Shown here in pieces: positions 1 through 7,296 of a stretch of 64,000 bases of DNA. The position numbers and the translations under genes were made by a program. Each line of letters opens with the position of its first letter. The stretch's first letter is position 1. A model generated the notes under the pieces. That model ran no database searches. It was not told the origin of the DNA and saw only the letters and a program-made list of their open reading frames with translations. This DNA is from Atopobiaceae bacterium (GTDB lineage: Bacteria > Actinomycetota > Coriobacteriia > Coriobacteriales > Atopobiaceae). The stretch covers positions 1,080,572 to 1,144,571 of the forward strand of contig JALCUE010000001.1 of NCBI GenBank assembly GCA_022655215.1, in the 5' to 3' direction.

Positions 1-3000
1 ATGGCGAGTTGGGCCTTGAGGGCGGGGTCGATCGACTGGTCGTCCATATAGCGCGCGTAGTAGCGGCCGTAGCGCTCGCTCACGAGGCGGGACGAGACCG
101 TGACCTGCGTGTCATAGGTTGGCTGCGTGACCTGAAGCGTCTCGTGGGAGACGACGTCGGGCCGCGACGACCTGAACGTACGCCATCCCGACATCGACAT
201 GGGGTCGTAGTCGTTGATGTCGGAGGCCACGATACCCGAGTGGGCGCCTGCGGTGGTGGAGTCATAGGCCCAGGCGAGGTTGCCGTCCCCGTCGAGGTAG
301 GCCTCCTTGAAGGCGCTCAGATCGCTCGAGACGGAGCTTGCCTGCTGATTCCCCTTGGAGATGCCCTGGAAGTAGGATGCCTTGGTCTGCTCCATGAGCG
401 ACACCTCGGAGGAGATGGCGTCATCGGCCAAGGGAGAGACGCTCAGCGAGATGGTCTTGGAGGCCGTGATCTCCGGGTTCGCCTTGCTCGTCACCGTGAG
501 CGTGACGTCACACAGCGTGGCAGCCGAGCCAGCGAGCGGCTGGTAGACCTGGCCGGCATACCCGTTCGGCACGATGGAGTCATTCGAGGCCGAATAGGTC
601 ACCTGGTAGTACTTGCCGTCCACATCGATGTCGCGGGTGGTGGGCAGCTGCAGGTCGCCGGTCACCGCATCGGGGTCGACCTCCGTGGTTGTGCCGAGGT
701 AGGTGAGCTTGTCGCGATCGAGAGCCGCATCGACCTTCTCGGAGAGGGCCGCCTTGTCAGCCGCCACCTTCTCGGGATCGGCCTTCACCGTGACGTCGAA
801 GTCCTTGGTCGTCGTGCAGGTCTCGAGCGATTCGTCCGTGCTGTCGATGTTGGCGGCGGAGAGGGTCGCGGTGAGCTTGACCGGGACGTCCTCGGACGTG
901 CGCGTGGGCGTGCCCGCGTAGTCGGACCAACCGTAGCCCGACACCTTGATGGAATCGGCCGAACTCTCCCATGTGACGGCAGTGCCGCTCGCGAGGTACG
1001 GCAGCTTGAGGTCCTGGGTCACCGACGTGGCCGAGTCCCCCGCCGCATAGCCTATCGACAGCGAGTCGGCCTTGGTGGTGAGAAGGGCCTTCACCTTCGA
1101 CTGGTCCCAGGGGATGGAGCCCCTGAGGGAGGGCGTGTAGTCGTAGGTCTCGTCCCCACGCGAGAGCCTGAGGGTGCAGCCGACCTGACGGTATTGCACG
1201 TAGGACCAACCGGAGAACTCGCTCGGGTCGACGTAGAAGTAGGTGATGGTGCCGTTCGTGTCATCGTCCGCGCAGGACACGCCCACCGAGGCATCGGGGT
1301 CGGTGGCGCTCATGGAGGCCGCAGTGGTCGTCACCTTGACGTCGGTGACCCCGACCTTGGCAAGTGCCGCCTCGGCGTAGGCGTTCGCGTTGGTGTCCGT
1401 TCCATAGACGGGTGTGAGGCGGAACCCGCGCGCGTCGAGCCTCTTGGCGATTCCCTCGAGCGAGTTCGAGTCGACGACGGCCGAGGAGGTCACGCGGCTC
1501 ACGGAGGAGTCCCCGCTCGTGGCGATGACCTGGACGTACTTGCCCGCGGCCGAGGCCGGCAGGACGAGCGAGGAGGACGTCTCGCCCTCGAGCGTGGAGA
1601 ACGGGCCGTCGGCGGAGTCTGAGACCGCCCACGCGTACGCCACGCCCTCCGCACTCGTCACGTCATCGCCGTAGGTGGTGCTGGTGAGGTTCGAGGCCTG
1701 CGCCATGGCGGAGAGCGTGTCACCGGTGAAGACGTCGCCGGAGGAGGGACTCAGCGTGACGCGGAGCAGGTCGTAGGAGCCCGCGGACATGACCTTGCGT
1801 GGCGCGGACTCGACCGTGTTCGAGATGGCCGAGGCGCTGACCTTGACGTACCTCCCCACAAGGGACGAACCGAGCGTGAGCGCCCCCGACCCGTCGACGC
1901 CGGAGGTGACCTGGGTCCATGGGCCGGACGCGGAGTCCGACTCGTACCAGACATAGGTGACGTGGGTTCCGGTCGGGACGTCCTCCTCGGACCAGGAGCC
2001 CACGGAGTGGCGCGCCGTAGGCGTGAGGACGTTGCCCGCCTGCGTCGACTGGCCGCTGGAGGCGAGACCCACGCTCGAGAGCTCGAGCGATCCCGCTGCC
2101 CCCACGGGACCGAGCGGGTCGACCGACTGCGAGGAACCGTAGTACGGCTTGCTCGTGCTGACCACGACGTTGGAGCTCACGGCTTGGACGCGGATGTAGC
2201 AGCCGAGCATGGACTCGCCCACCACATAGGACGACGAGTCGGGCGAACCGGGGATGTCGGTCCACGACGAGGACGACTTGGACGATGAGTACTGCCAGTG
2301 GTAGTGGACCTTGTCGGAGGAGGAGACCTTCGTGTAGGAATTGCCCTTGTAGGCGGTCGCGGTGAGCGTGTCGCCCACGTTGGTGGCGCCGACGGCGTCG
2401 TCGCTCGCGACCGTGACCTGATAGAGCGAGACGGCGCCCGCCTCCCCCACCTTGCCGGATGCACTCGAGAAGGTGGCACCATAGCCGCCGTCCGCCGCCG
2501 CGAAGACGTACTTGCCGAGGTAGGACGAGTCATCCTCAGGAATGGTGAATGACGTCCCCGTGGCACTCGCGATGGCGGTCTTGTCGCCGGATGAATAGGG
2601 GCTGTCGCTCACGTACCACGACCAGGTGACGTTGGCGGACGCGGTGATGTCGGCATCGGAGTAGTCGGTGGCGGCGGCCGTGAGCGTGGTCCCGGGAGCG
2701 ACCGTGTCGGAGGAGGAGGTCTGCTCGCCGTCAGCGGAGAGGGTGACCTTGTCGACCTTCACCGAACCGGCGGCGGCGATGGCGTTGGTCCTGCCGCTCG
2801 TCTTGTCGGAGACGCCCGCGTTCACCACGCACTGGATGTACCTGCCTTGGAGGCTGTCGTCGAGCGTGAGGGTGGAGCCGGTGGCACCGGTGATGTCCAC
2901 GTACGTGCCCCTGCGGGTCTCGCAGGACTGCCACCGATAGGTGAGCTTGTCGGTGGGGATCTGCGCGTTCGTATCATCCTTGGCAAGGATGCCCAGCGTG

Positions 3001-4208
3001 TCTCCCACGGCCGCGTTCGCGTTGGTCGATCCGTTCACGGTCAGGGAGGCGGTCTTGATGGCATAGGTGCCGGCCCTCCTGAAGGGGCCCACGGCTGAGT
3101 AGCTCGAGAGCTCGACCGTGTTCGCGCCGGCGGTCGCCGTCACGGAGACGTACTTGCCTGCGAGGTCATCGCCCGCGACCAGGGTGCTGCCCTGTTCGCC
3201 CTCGATGGTGGTCCAGGTGGGAGTCGTCCCATAGGAGCCGGGATCGGTGTCCGACCAGCGCCAGGTGTACGTCACGCCGCTCGTGACCTCGGTCTTGTCG
3301 TAGTAGCCAGATCCCTTGTAGGCATGTGCCTTGAGGGTGACGCCCGTCTGGGTGGAGCCGGGCGTGTCGAGGGTGACGCTGTAGAGGGCGACGCTGCCAG
3401 TGGTCGCGACCGGTCCGAGGCCGGTGATGGCGCCATTGGAGTTGGTGGGGCCTGTGAAGACCTGACCGTCCGTCGCCCCGCAGGTCACCTTGACCTTGAG
3501 GTACGACCCCGCGATCGAGGTGGCGAGCTCGTCGGTGACCTCGAGGCTCTGGGAGGTCGCTCCGGCTATGGCCGTCCAGTCTGACTCGTCCGACGACGAG
3601 GACGGGCAGGTGTACCACTGATAGCCCCAATCGGGGGAATGGGACTCGACGTCATCGGAGTAGTAGTCATAGAGGTTCGCCCAGAGCATGTCGCCGGACG
3701 AGACGACCCCCGTGAGGCTGGAGGGGTCATCGGCGTCCTGCGAGCTCTGGACGAGGACGTAGTCTCGCTCATCCAAGGAGGACTGGGCCGAGAGGGCCTG
3801 TTCGGTGGCGGCAGGCTCATCGTTGGCGACGTCAGCGGTGGGTTCATCGGCCGTGGTGGCGGACGAGACACTCTTCGCGTCCTCGACATCTGATGGGGTC
3901 GAGGCGCTCGTCCGGGTGGACGCATCCGCATCCTGGGACGTGGCGGGAGACGACGTCGACCTCTCGGTCGCGTCCTGCGTGGTGGCATCCGTCGAGGCCA
4001 CGGCGGGCGTCGTGGGCTCGACCTCCGTGGAAGCCGCCTCGGCGACCTGAGCCGCCGCGGACGTCGCCATGGCGGTCGCGGCATCGCGCGTCTCGGCCAG
4101 CGCCGCCGTGGGCACCGACGACGCCACGATGGCGAAGGTCGCGAACGCCGCTATGGCGCGCTGCCAGGTCGAAGGTCCCTGGGTCGTGTTCCTCTCGGAC
4201 TCCCGCAT
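1..4208 (-). CDS. giant secreted Ig-repeat surface protein, C-terminus beyond window (partial)
   Basis: An uninterrupted leftward frame of 1402 codons that runs off the left edge. It starts at the ATG at 4206-4208 with a GGAGGAGAG ribosome site. Residues 1-38 are a signal peptide ending ALA, followed by an Ala/Thr/Ser-rich stretch to about residue 160. About seven tandem Ig-like repeats of roughly 105 residues follow (residues ~163-910). Each ends in a strand of the type GKYVQVIAT and carries a W-x-W/Y core. Two regions then resemble atrophied bacterial Ig domains (patterns DLKLPYLASGTAVTWESS and DLQLPTT). The last visible part (FRSSRPDVVSHETLQVT, SSRLVSERYGRYY) resembles segments I recall from long clostridial and actinobacterial surface proteins that carry later DUF4430 modules; that recall is unverified. 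Function is not visible here. A cobalamin riboswitch directly upstream suggests a role tied to B12. The long rightward frames over this region are antisense shadows. Confidence 0.85.
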   Translation of the reverse strand, partial: MRESERNTTQGPSTWQRAIAAFATFAIVASSVPTAALAETRDAATAMATSAAAQVAEAASTEVEPTTPAVASTDATTQDATERSTSSPATSQDADASTRTSASTPSDVEDAKSVSSATTADEPTADVANDEPAATEQALSAQSSLDERDYVLVQSSQDADDPSSLTGVVSSGDMLWANLYDYYSDDVESHSPDWGYQWYTCPSSSSDESDWTAIAGATSQSLEVTDELATSIAGSYLKVKVTCGATDGQVFTGPTNSNGAITGLGPVATTGSVALYSVTLDTPGSTQTGVTLKAHAYKGSGYYDKTEVTSGVTYTWRWSDTDPGSYGTTPTWTTIEGEQGSTLVAGDDLAGKYVSVTATAGANTVELSSYSAVGPFRRAGTYAIKTASLTVNGSTNANAAVGDTLGILAKDDTNAQIPTDKLTYRWQSCETRRGTYVDITGATGSTLTLDDSLQGRYIQCVVNAGVSDKTSGRTNAIAAAGSVKVDKVTLSADGEQTSSSDTVAPGTTLTAAATDYSDADITASANVTWSWYVSDSPYSSGDKTAIASATGTSFTIPEDDSSYLGKYVFAAADGGYGATFSSASGKVGEAGAVSLYQVTVASDDAVGATNVGDTLTATAYKGNSYTKVSSSDKVHYHWQYSSSKSSSSWTDIPGSPDSSSYVVGESMLGCYIRVQAVSSNVVVSTSKPYYGSSQSVDPLGPVGAAGSLELSSVGLASSGQSTQAGNVLTPTARHSVGSWSEEDVPTGTHVTYVWYESDSASGPWTQVTSGVDGSGALTLGSSLVGRYVKVSASAISNTVESAPRKVMSAGSYDLLRVTLSPSSGDVFTGDTLSAMAQASNLTSTTYGDDVTSAEGVAYAWAVSDSADGPFSTLEGETSSSLVLPASAAGKYVQVIATSGDSSVSRVTSSAVVDSNSLEGIAKRLDARGFRLTPVYGTDTNANAYAEAALAKVGVTDVKVTTTAASMSATDPDASVGVSCADDDTNGTITYFYVDPSEFSGWSYVQYRQVGCTLRLSRGDETYDYTPSLRGSIPWDQSKVKALLTTKADSLSIGYAAGDSATSVTQDLKLPYLASGTAVTWESSADSIKVSGYGWSDYAGTPTRTSEDVPVKLTATLSAANIDSTDESLETCTTTKDFDVTVKADPEKVAADKAALSEKVDAALDRDKLTYLGTTTEVDPDAVTGDLQLPTTRDIDVDGKYYQVTYSASNDSIVPNGYAGQVYQPLAGSAATLCDVTLTVTSKANPEITASKTISLSVSPLADDAISSEVSLMEQTKASYFQGISKGNQQASSVSSDLSAFKEAYLDGDGNLAWAYDSTTAGAHSGIVASDINDYDPMSMSGWRTFRSSRPDVVSHETLQVTQPTYDTQVTVSSRLVSERYGRYYARYMDDQSIDPALKAQLA

Positions 4209-4223
4209 GTCTCTCTCCTCCCC

Positions 4224-4241
4224 CGCCCGACCGATCGGGCG
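4224..4241 (-). promoter_or_regulatory. hairpin abutting the ribosome site of the Ig-repeat gene
   Basis: A perfect 7-bp stem with a 4-nt loop (CGCCCGA/TCGGGCG) lies directly 5' of the GGGGGAGGAG ribosome-binding stretch. It sits between the B12 riboswitch and the start codon. It is a candidate expression platform that could mask or release the ribosome site. No U-tract follows, so translational rather than transcriptional control is the better guess. Confidence 0.4.
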
Positions 4242-4383
4242 GTGACCGGTCCGTTGGTCTTCGGGGAGGGATGCGACCTTCGTGGCCGACAGGGAGCGGG
4301 CTCGTCGCATATGGCGGCGGGCTCGCGCGAGACGGCTACATCGGAAGGGCATCTCCATCGCCAGAGACGGCAGGACCTTGTGG

Positions 4384-4600
4384 AGGGCAGGCAGGTCTCC
4401 TGACTTATGACAGAATCAGAAAGACTCCGGCGGGACCCTTCTCGGACACGCTGCGGCACGACCGTCTCGAGGGCGGTCGCGACATGCGCGTCCAATGGGT
4501 GTGCTCCCGCGTTTCCTCAAACACAGTAGTGGCGGCTGTTCCGGATTTGAACCGGATTCCCTTTTGATCTACTAGGCTTCGCAGCTGTTCAAACCGTGCC
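4384..4600 (-). ncRNA. cobalamin (adenosylcobalamin-type) riboswitch
   Basis: Read on the minus strand, the order is AAAAGGGAATCCGGTT, CAAATCCGGAACAGCCGCCA, CTACTGTG, a GC-rich arm with GAGAAGGG, and then the B12 box AAGTCAGGAGACCTGCC at the 3' end. This is the classic cobalamin-riboswitch arrangement. The box ends about 175 nt before the start of the giant Ig-repeat protein, the only gene it can control locally. Exact ends are approximate. The TTCAAATCC element is tRNA-like in appearance but belongs to the riboswitch core. Confidence 0.9.
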
Positions 4601-4632
4601 CTCTGGTAACGATGGGTATTCAGTTACGTTTG

Positions 4633-4641
4633 AGTCTAACA
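4633..4641 (-). promoter_or_regulatory. possible -10 element for the riboswitch transcript
   Basis: The minus strand reads TGTTAGACT, an extended -10-like sequence about 35-40 nt upstream of the riboswitch core. I see no convincing -35. The element lies in the 80-nt gap shared with the divergent YwaF-type gene. Confidence 0.25.
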
Positions 4642-4683
4642 TGCGAGGCATGCTCCGACGGCCACGATGACGAGGAGGCGGAC

Positions 4684-5430
4684 ATGGCCGACCTGCTCTG
4701 GGCGAACGAGTCGAACGTCGCGTCTGGCTCCGGGTTCCGCATGTTCGGACCGGAGCACGTGGCCTGGCTCCTCGCCATAGTGATCGGGATCGCCGTCGTG
4801 AGACGCATGTTCCTCTCGTCCGGGCGTCATCGTCAGGACATCATCCTGCGTGCCATCGCCGTGACGGTCGTCGCAAGCGAGGCGGCCCGGGACGTCGTGC
4901 TCGCCGGTCAGGGCGTCTTCGGCGTCGGCTACCTGCCGCTCCACCTCTGCAGTCTGTCGATGTTCGTCTATCTGTTCGACGCCTTCGCACCCGCGGGCAG
5001 GCTCAGGTCAGCGCTCGAGGAGGTCTCGATCGTCCTCCTGCTGCCTGGCTCTGTCTCCGCGCTCCTGTTCCCCAACTGGTGCGCGCTGCCCCTCGTGAAC
5101 TTCATCACCATCCACAGCTTCCTCAGTCACGCCGCACTCACGTGCTATCCCCTGCTGCTGCTCTGGGGCGGGAGATGTCGGCCGTCCGTGAGGCACTTCT
5201 GGATGCCGGTCGCCTTCCTCGCCGTGGTGACCCCACCCATCGCGGCCTTCGACGCCGCATTCGGGTGTGACTTCCTGTTCGTGGCCTGGCCCCTCGCCGA
5301 CTCGCCCCTCATGTGGATCGCTGACGTCATGGGCCAGTGGTGGCGGCTCGGATACGCGCTCCTGGTGGCAGGGGTCATCGCCATCACATACGGCCTTGTC
5401 ATGCTATGGGAGAGACGCCATCCGGCGTGA
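4684..5430 (+). CDS. YwaF / TIGR02206-type integral membrane protein
   Basis: A 248-residue, strongly hydrophobic protein with about six to seven membrane spans. It contains the GPEHVAWLLA N-terminal and YLPLHLCSLSMF segments typical of the YwaF family, whose function is unknown. I chose the ATG at 4684 because GAGGAGG precedes it; a longer frame starting at 4612 has no ribosome site. It is transcribed away from the B12 riboswitch and converges on lgt 13 nt downstream. A role in cobalamin uptake cannot be read from the sequence. Confidence 0.75.
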   Translation: MADLLWANESNVASGSGFRMFGPEHVAWLLAIVIGIAVVRRMFLSSGRHRQDIILRAIAVTVVASEAARDVVLAGQGVFGVGYLPLHLCSLSMFVYLFDAFAPAGRLRSALEEVSIVLLLPGSVSALLFPNWCALPLVNFITIHSFLSHAALTCYPLLLLWGGRCRPSVRHFWMPVAFLAVVTPPIAAFDAAFGCDFLFVAWPLADSPLMWIADVMGQWWRLGYALLVAGVIAITYGLVMLWERRHPA

Positions 5431-5443
5431 GGGGGCGGACCGC

Positions 5444-6319
5444 TCAGCGGTCGGTGTCGTCGCCCTCGTCATCGAGGTCGCGGACGACGGCGTCCTTGAT
5501 CGGCGCGTCCAGATGCCCCACCTGAGGCCTGCCCAATCGATGGGCCAGCACGAGGATGACGATGCCCGCGATGACGAGCGGCAGGCTCAGCACCTGACCC
5601 ATGGTGATGGGACCCCAGAGGTAGCCGAGCTGGGCGTCGGGCACGCGGACGAACTCGATGAGGATGCGGAAGATGCCGTAGAGCATGAGGAACGTCCCGA
5701 AGAAGGTCCCCTGGGGACGCGCCGGTCTTCTCCGCGACAAGGCGTAGAGGACGATGAACATCAGGAGCCCCTCGAGGAGGGCCTCGTAGAGCTGGGAGGG
5801 ATGTCGGGGTATGCCGCCGCCGCTCTCGAAGCACACGGCCCACGGGAGGTCGCAGGGCTTGCCCCAGAGCTCGCCGTTCACGAAGTTCGCGCAGCGTACG
5901 AAGAAGATGCCGGGGCACGCCGCGATGACGCCGAGGTCACATATGGTGGGTATCGAGACATGGCAGGTCCGACACGCGATCGAGCCTCCCACGATGGCGC
6001 CCACGAGCCCGCCGTGGAAGCTCATGCCTCCCTCATAGGTGGCGAAGATCTCGAGGGGATGCGCGAGATAGTACCCGGCCCCGTAGAAGAGCACGTATCC
6101 CAGGCGGGCACCGATGATGACGCCGAAGGCGATCCCGATGAGGATGGTCATGAGGTCGTCGACGGTGACGTCCAGGCGCCAGCGCCTGGACACGCGCCAG
6201 AGGACGAACCCGCCCACTATGAAACCGGCGAGATAGCCTATGCCGTACCACCTGACCACGAAAGGTCCGATGGTGAAGGCGATGGGACTGAGGGACTGGT
6301 AGAGGTCATTGAGCCACAT
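5444..6319 (-). CDS. lgt: prolipoprotein diacylglyceryl transferase
   Basis: Transfers diacylglycerol from phosphatidylglycerol to the lipobox cysteine of prelipoproteins at the membrane. The 291-residue protein has about seven membrane spans. Family landmarks are GARLGYVLFY, the HGGLVGAIVG segment with its key histidine, VNGELWGKPCDLP and HPSQLYEALLEG, then IEFVRVPD. The start is the ATG at 6319 (MWLNDLYQS), 7 nt after the dcd stop; the frame extends to 6385 only inside dcd. It is the last gene of a leftward group after nfu and dcd. Confidence 0.95.
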   Translation of the reverse strand: MWLNDLYQSLSPIAFTIGPFVVRWYGIGYLAGFIVGGFVLWRVSRRWRLDVTVDDLMTILIGIAFGVIIGARLGYVLFYGAGYYLAHPLEIFATYEGGMSFHGGLVGAIVGGSIACRTCHVSIPTICDLGVIAACPGIFFVRCANFVNGELWGKPCDLPWAVCFESGGGIPRHPSQLYEALLEGLLMFIVLYALSRRRPARPQGTFFGTFLMLYGIFRILIEFVRVPDAQLGYLWGPITMGQVLSLPLVIAGIVILVLAHRLGRPQVGHLDAPIKDAVVRDLDDEGDDTDR

Positions 6320-6326
6320 GCGGCGG

Positions 6327-6884
6327 CTATCCCTTGAGGACCTGGGCCGGCGCGGCGCCGTGCTGACGCTGGTAGTGGCTGCCAAGCTCGGCGCATCCGT
6401 AGGGGCGCTCGACCGGGCTGCTCATGCGCTCGAATGACATCTGGCCGATGCGCATGCCGGGATGCAGCACGATGGGCAGCGTCGCCACGTTCGAGAGCTC
6501 GAGCGTGAGCTCGCCGTCCCAACCGGGATCGACGTAGCCGGCCGTGGAGTGGATCATGAGGCCGAGACGACCCAGGGTCGACTTGCCCTCGAGCTTGCCG
6601 AGGACGTCATCGGGGATGACGATGCGCTCGAGGGTGGTTCCCAGCACGAACTGGCCGGGATGCAGAACGAACGTGCCACCATCGGTGACGTCGACGCTCC
6701 TCGTGAGGTCGGGCTGGGCCATCGTGGGATCGATGTAGGCGTGCTCGGAGTTCTGGAACACGCGGAAGTTCGAGCCGAGACGGACGTCCACCGAGGCAGG
6801 CTGGATGTTCTCGGCCACGAGCGGCTCTATGACGAGCCGGCCCGAAGAGATCTCGACCTTTATGTCACGGTCTGAGAGGACCAT
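6327..6884 (-). CDS. dcd: dCTP deaminase, probably the dUMP-forming bifunctional type
   Basis: A 185-residue protein of the dCTP deaminase/dUTPase fold. The core reads EGKSTLGRLGLMIHSTAG followed by YVDPGWDGELTLELSN. The STAG rather than TAH context and the TLELSN end are, from memory, those of bifunctional deaminase-dUTPases of actinobacteria and archaea that make dUMP directly; that subtype is inference. ATG at 6884 with GGAGGTG upstream. lgt follows after 7 nt. Confidence 0.93.
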   Translation of the reverse strand: MVLSDRDIKVEISSGRLVIEPLVAENIQPASVDVRLGSNFRVFQNSEHAYIDPTMAQPDLTRSVDVTDGGTFVLHPGQFVLGTTLERIVIPDDVLGKLEGKSTLGRLGLMIHSTAGYVDPGWDGELTLELSNVATLPIVLHPGMRIGQMSFERMSSPVERPYGCAELGSHYQRQHGAAPAQVLKG

Positions 6885-6927
6885 GTCGCACCTCCAGTGC
6901 GGACGCGGATCGAAGGGGAGGGTTTCC

Positions 6928-7161
6928 CTACATCACGGCTTCGACGCGGGTGACGCCGGGCACGTGCTCCTTGAGGATCCGCTCGATCCCCATGGAGAGG
7001 GTCATCTGGCTCATGGGGCAGCCGGCGCAGGCGCCGGTGAGCTCGAGGGAGACGACGCCGTCGTCATCGACGCCCACGTAGGTGCAGTCGCCGCCATCGG
7101 CCTGCAGGCTGGGACGCACCGCGTCCAGGACTTGCTTCAGGAGTTCCTCGTCGACTGCCAT
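6928..7161 (-). CDS. NifU C-terminal-domain (Nfu-type) iron-sulfur protein
   Basis: A 77-residue single-domain protein that matches the NifU C-terminal domain, a scaffold or carrier for Fe-S clusters. The cluster motif CAGCPMS (CxxC) lies in GACAGCPMSQMTLSMGIE; VRPSLQADGGDC is the conserved N-terminal helix-turn. I place the start at ATG 7161 (MAVDEELL) behind GAAGGGAA; the upstream ATG gives an atypical extension. It sits between the U32 peptidase and dcd on the same strand. Confidence 0.9.
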   Translation of the reverse strand: MAVDEELLKQVLDAVRPSLQADGGDCTYVGVDDDGVVSLELTGACAGCPMSQMTLSMGIERILKEHVPGVTRVEAVM

Positions 7162-7296
7162 GTGGTTCCCTTCTCGAGACATGCGCAGGCGCATGTCGGA
7201 TTCACCTGCCTTGCGGTCCGCGTCGGGTCACCGCGTCCGAAGGTTACCCTCTCGAACGCATCTGCGAGACACGAACGCTCATATGGTAGCCGATAA

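Noticed and set aside
9..1622. 537-codon rightward open frame opposite the Ig-repeat protein
   Set aside because: It is antisense to a continuous leftward frame with a signal peptide and clear Ig repeats; composition (Val/Gly/Arg-rich) is the usual GC-rich shadow.
4545..4562. tRNA-like TTCAAATCC element
   Set aside because: It is part of the cobalamin riboswitch core; no acceptor stem or anticodon arm can be drawn.
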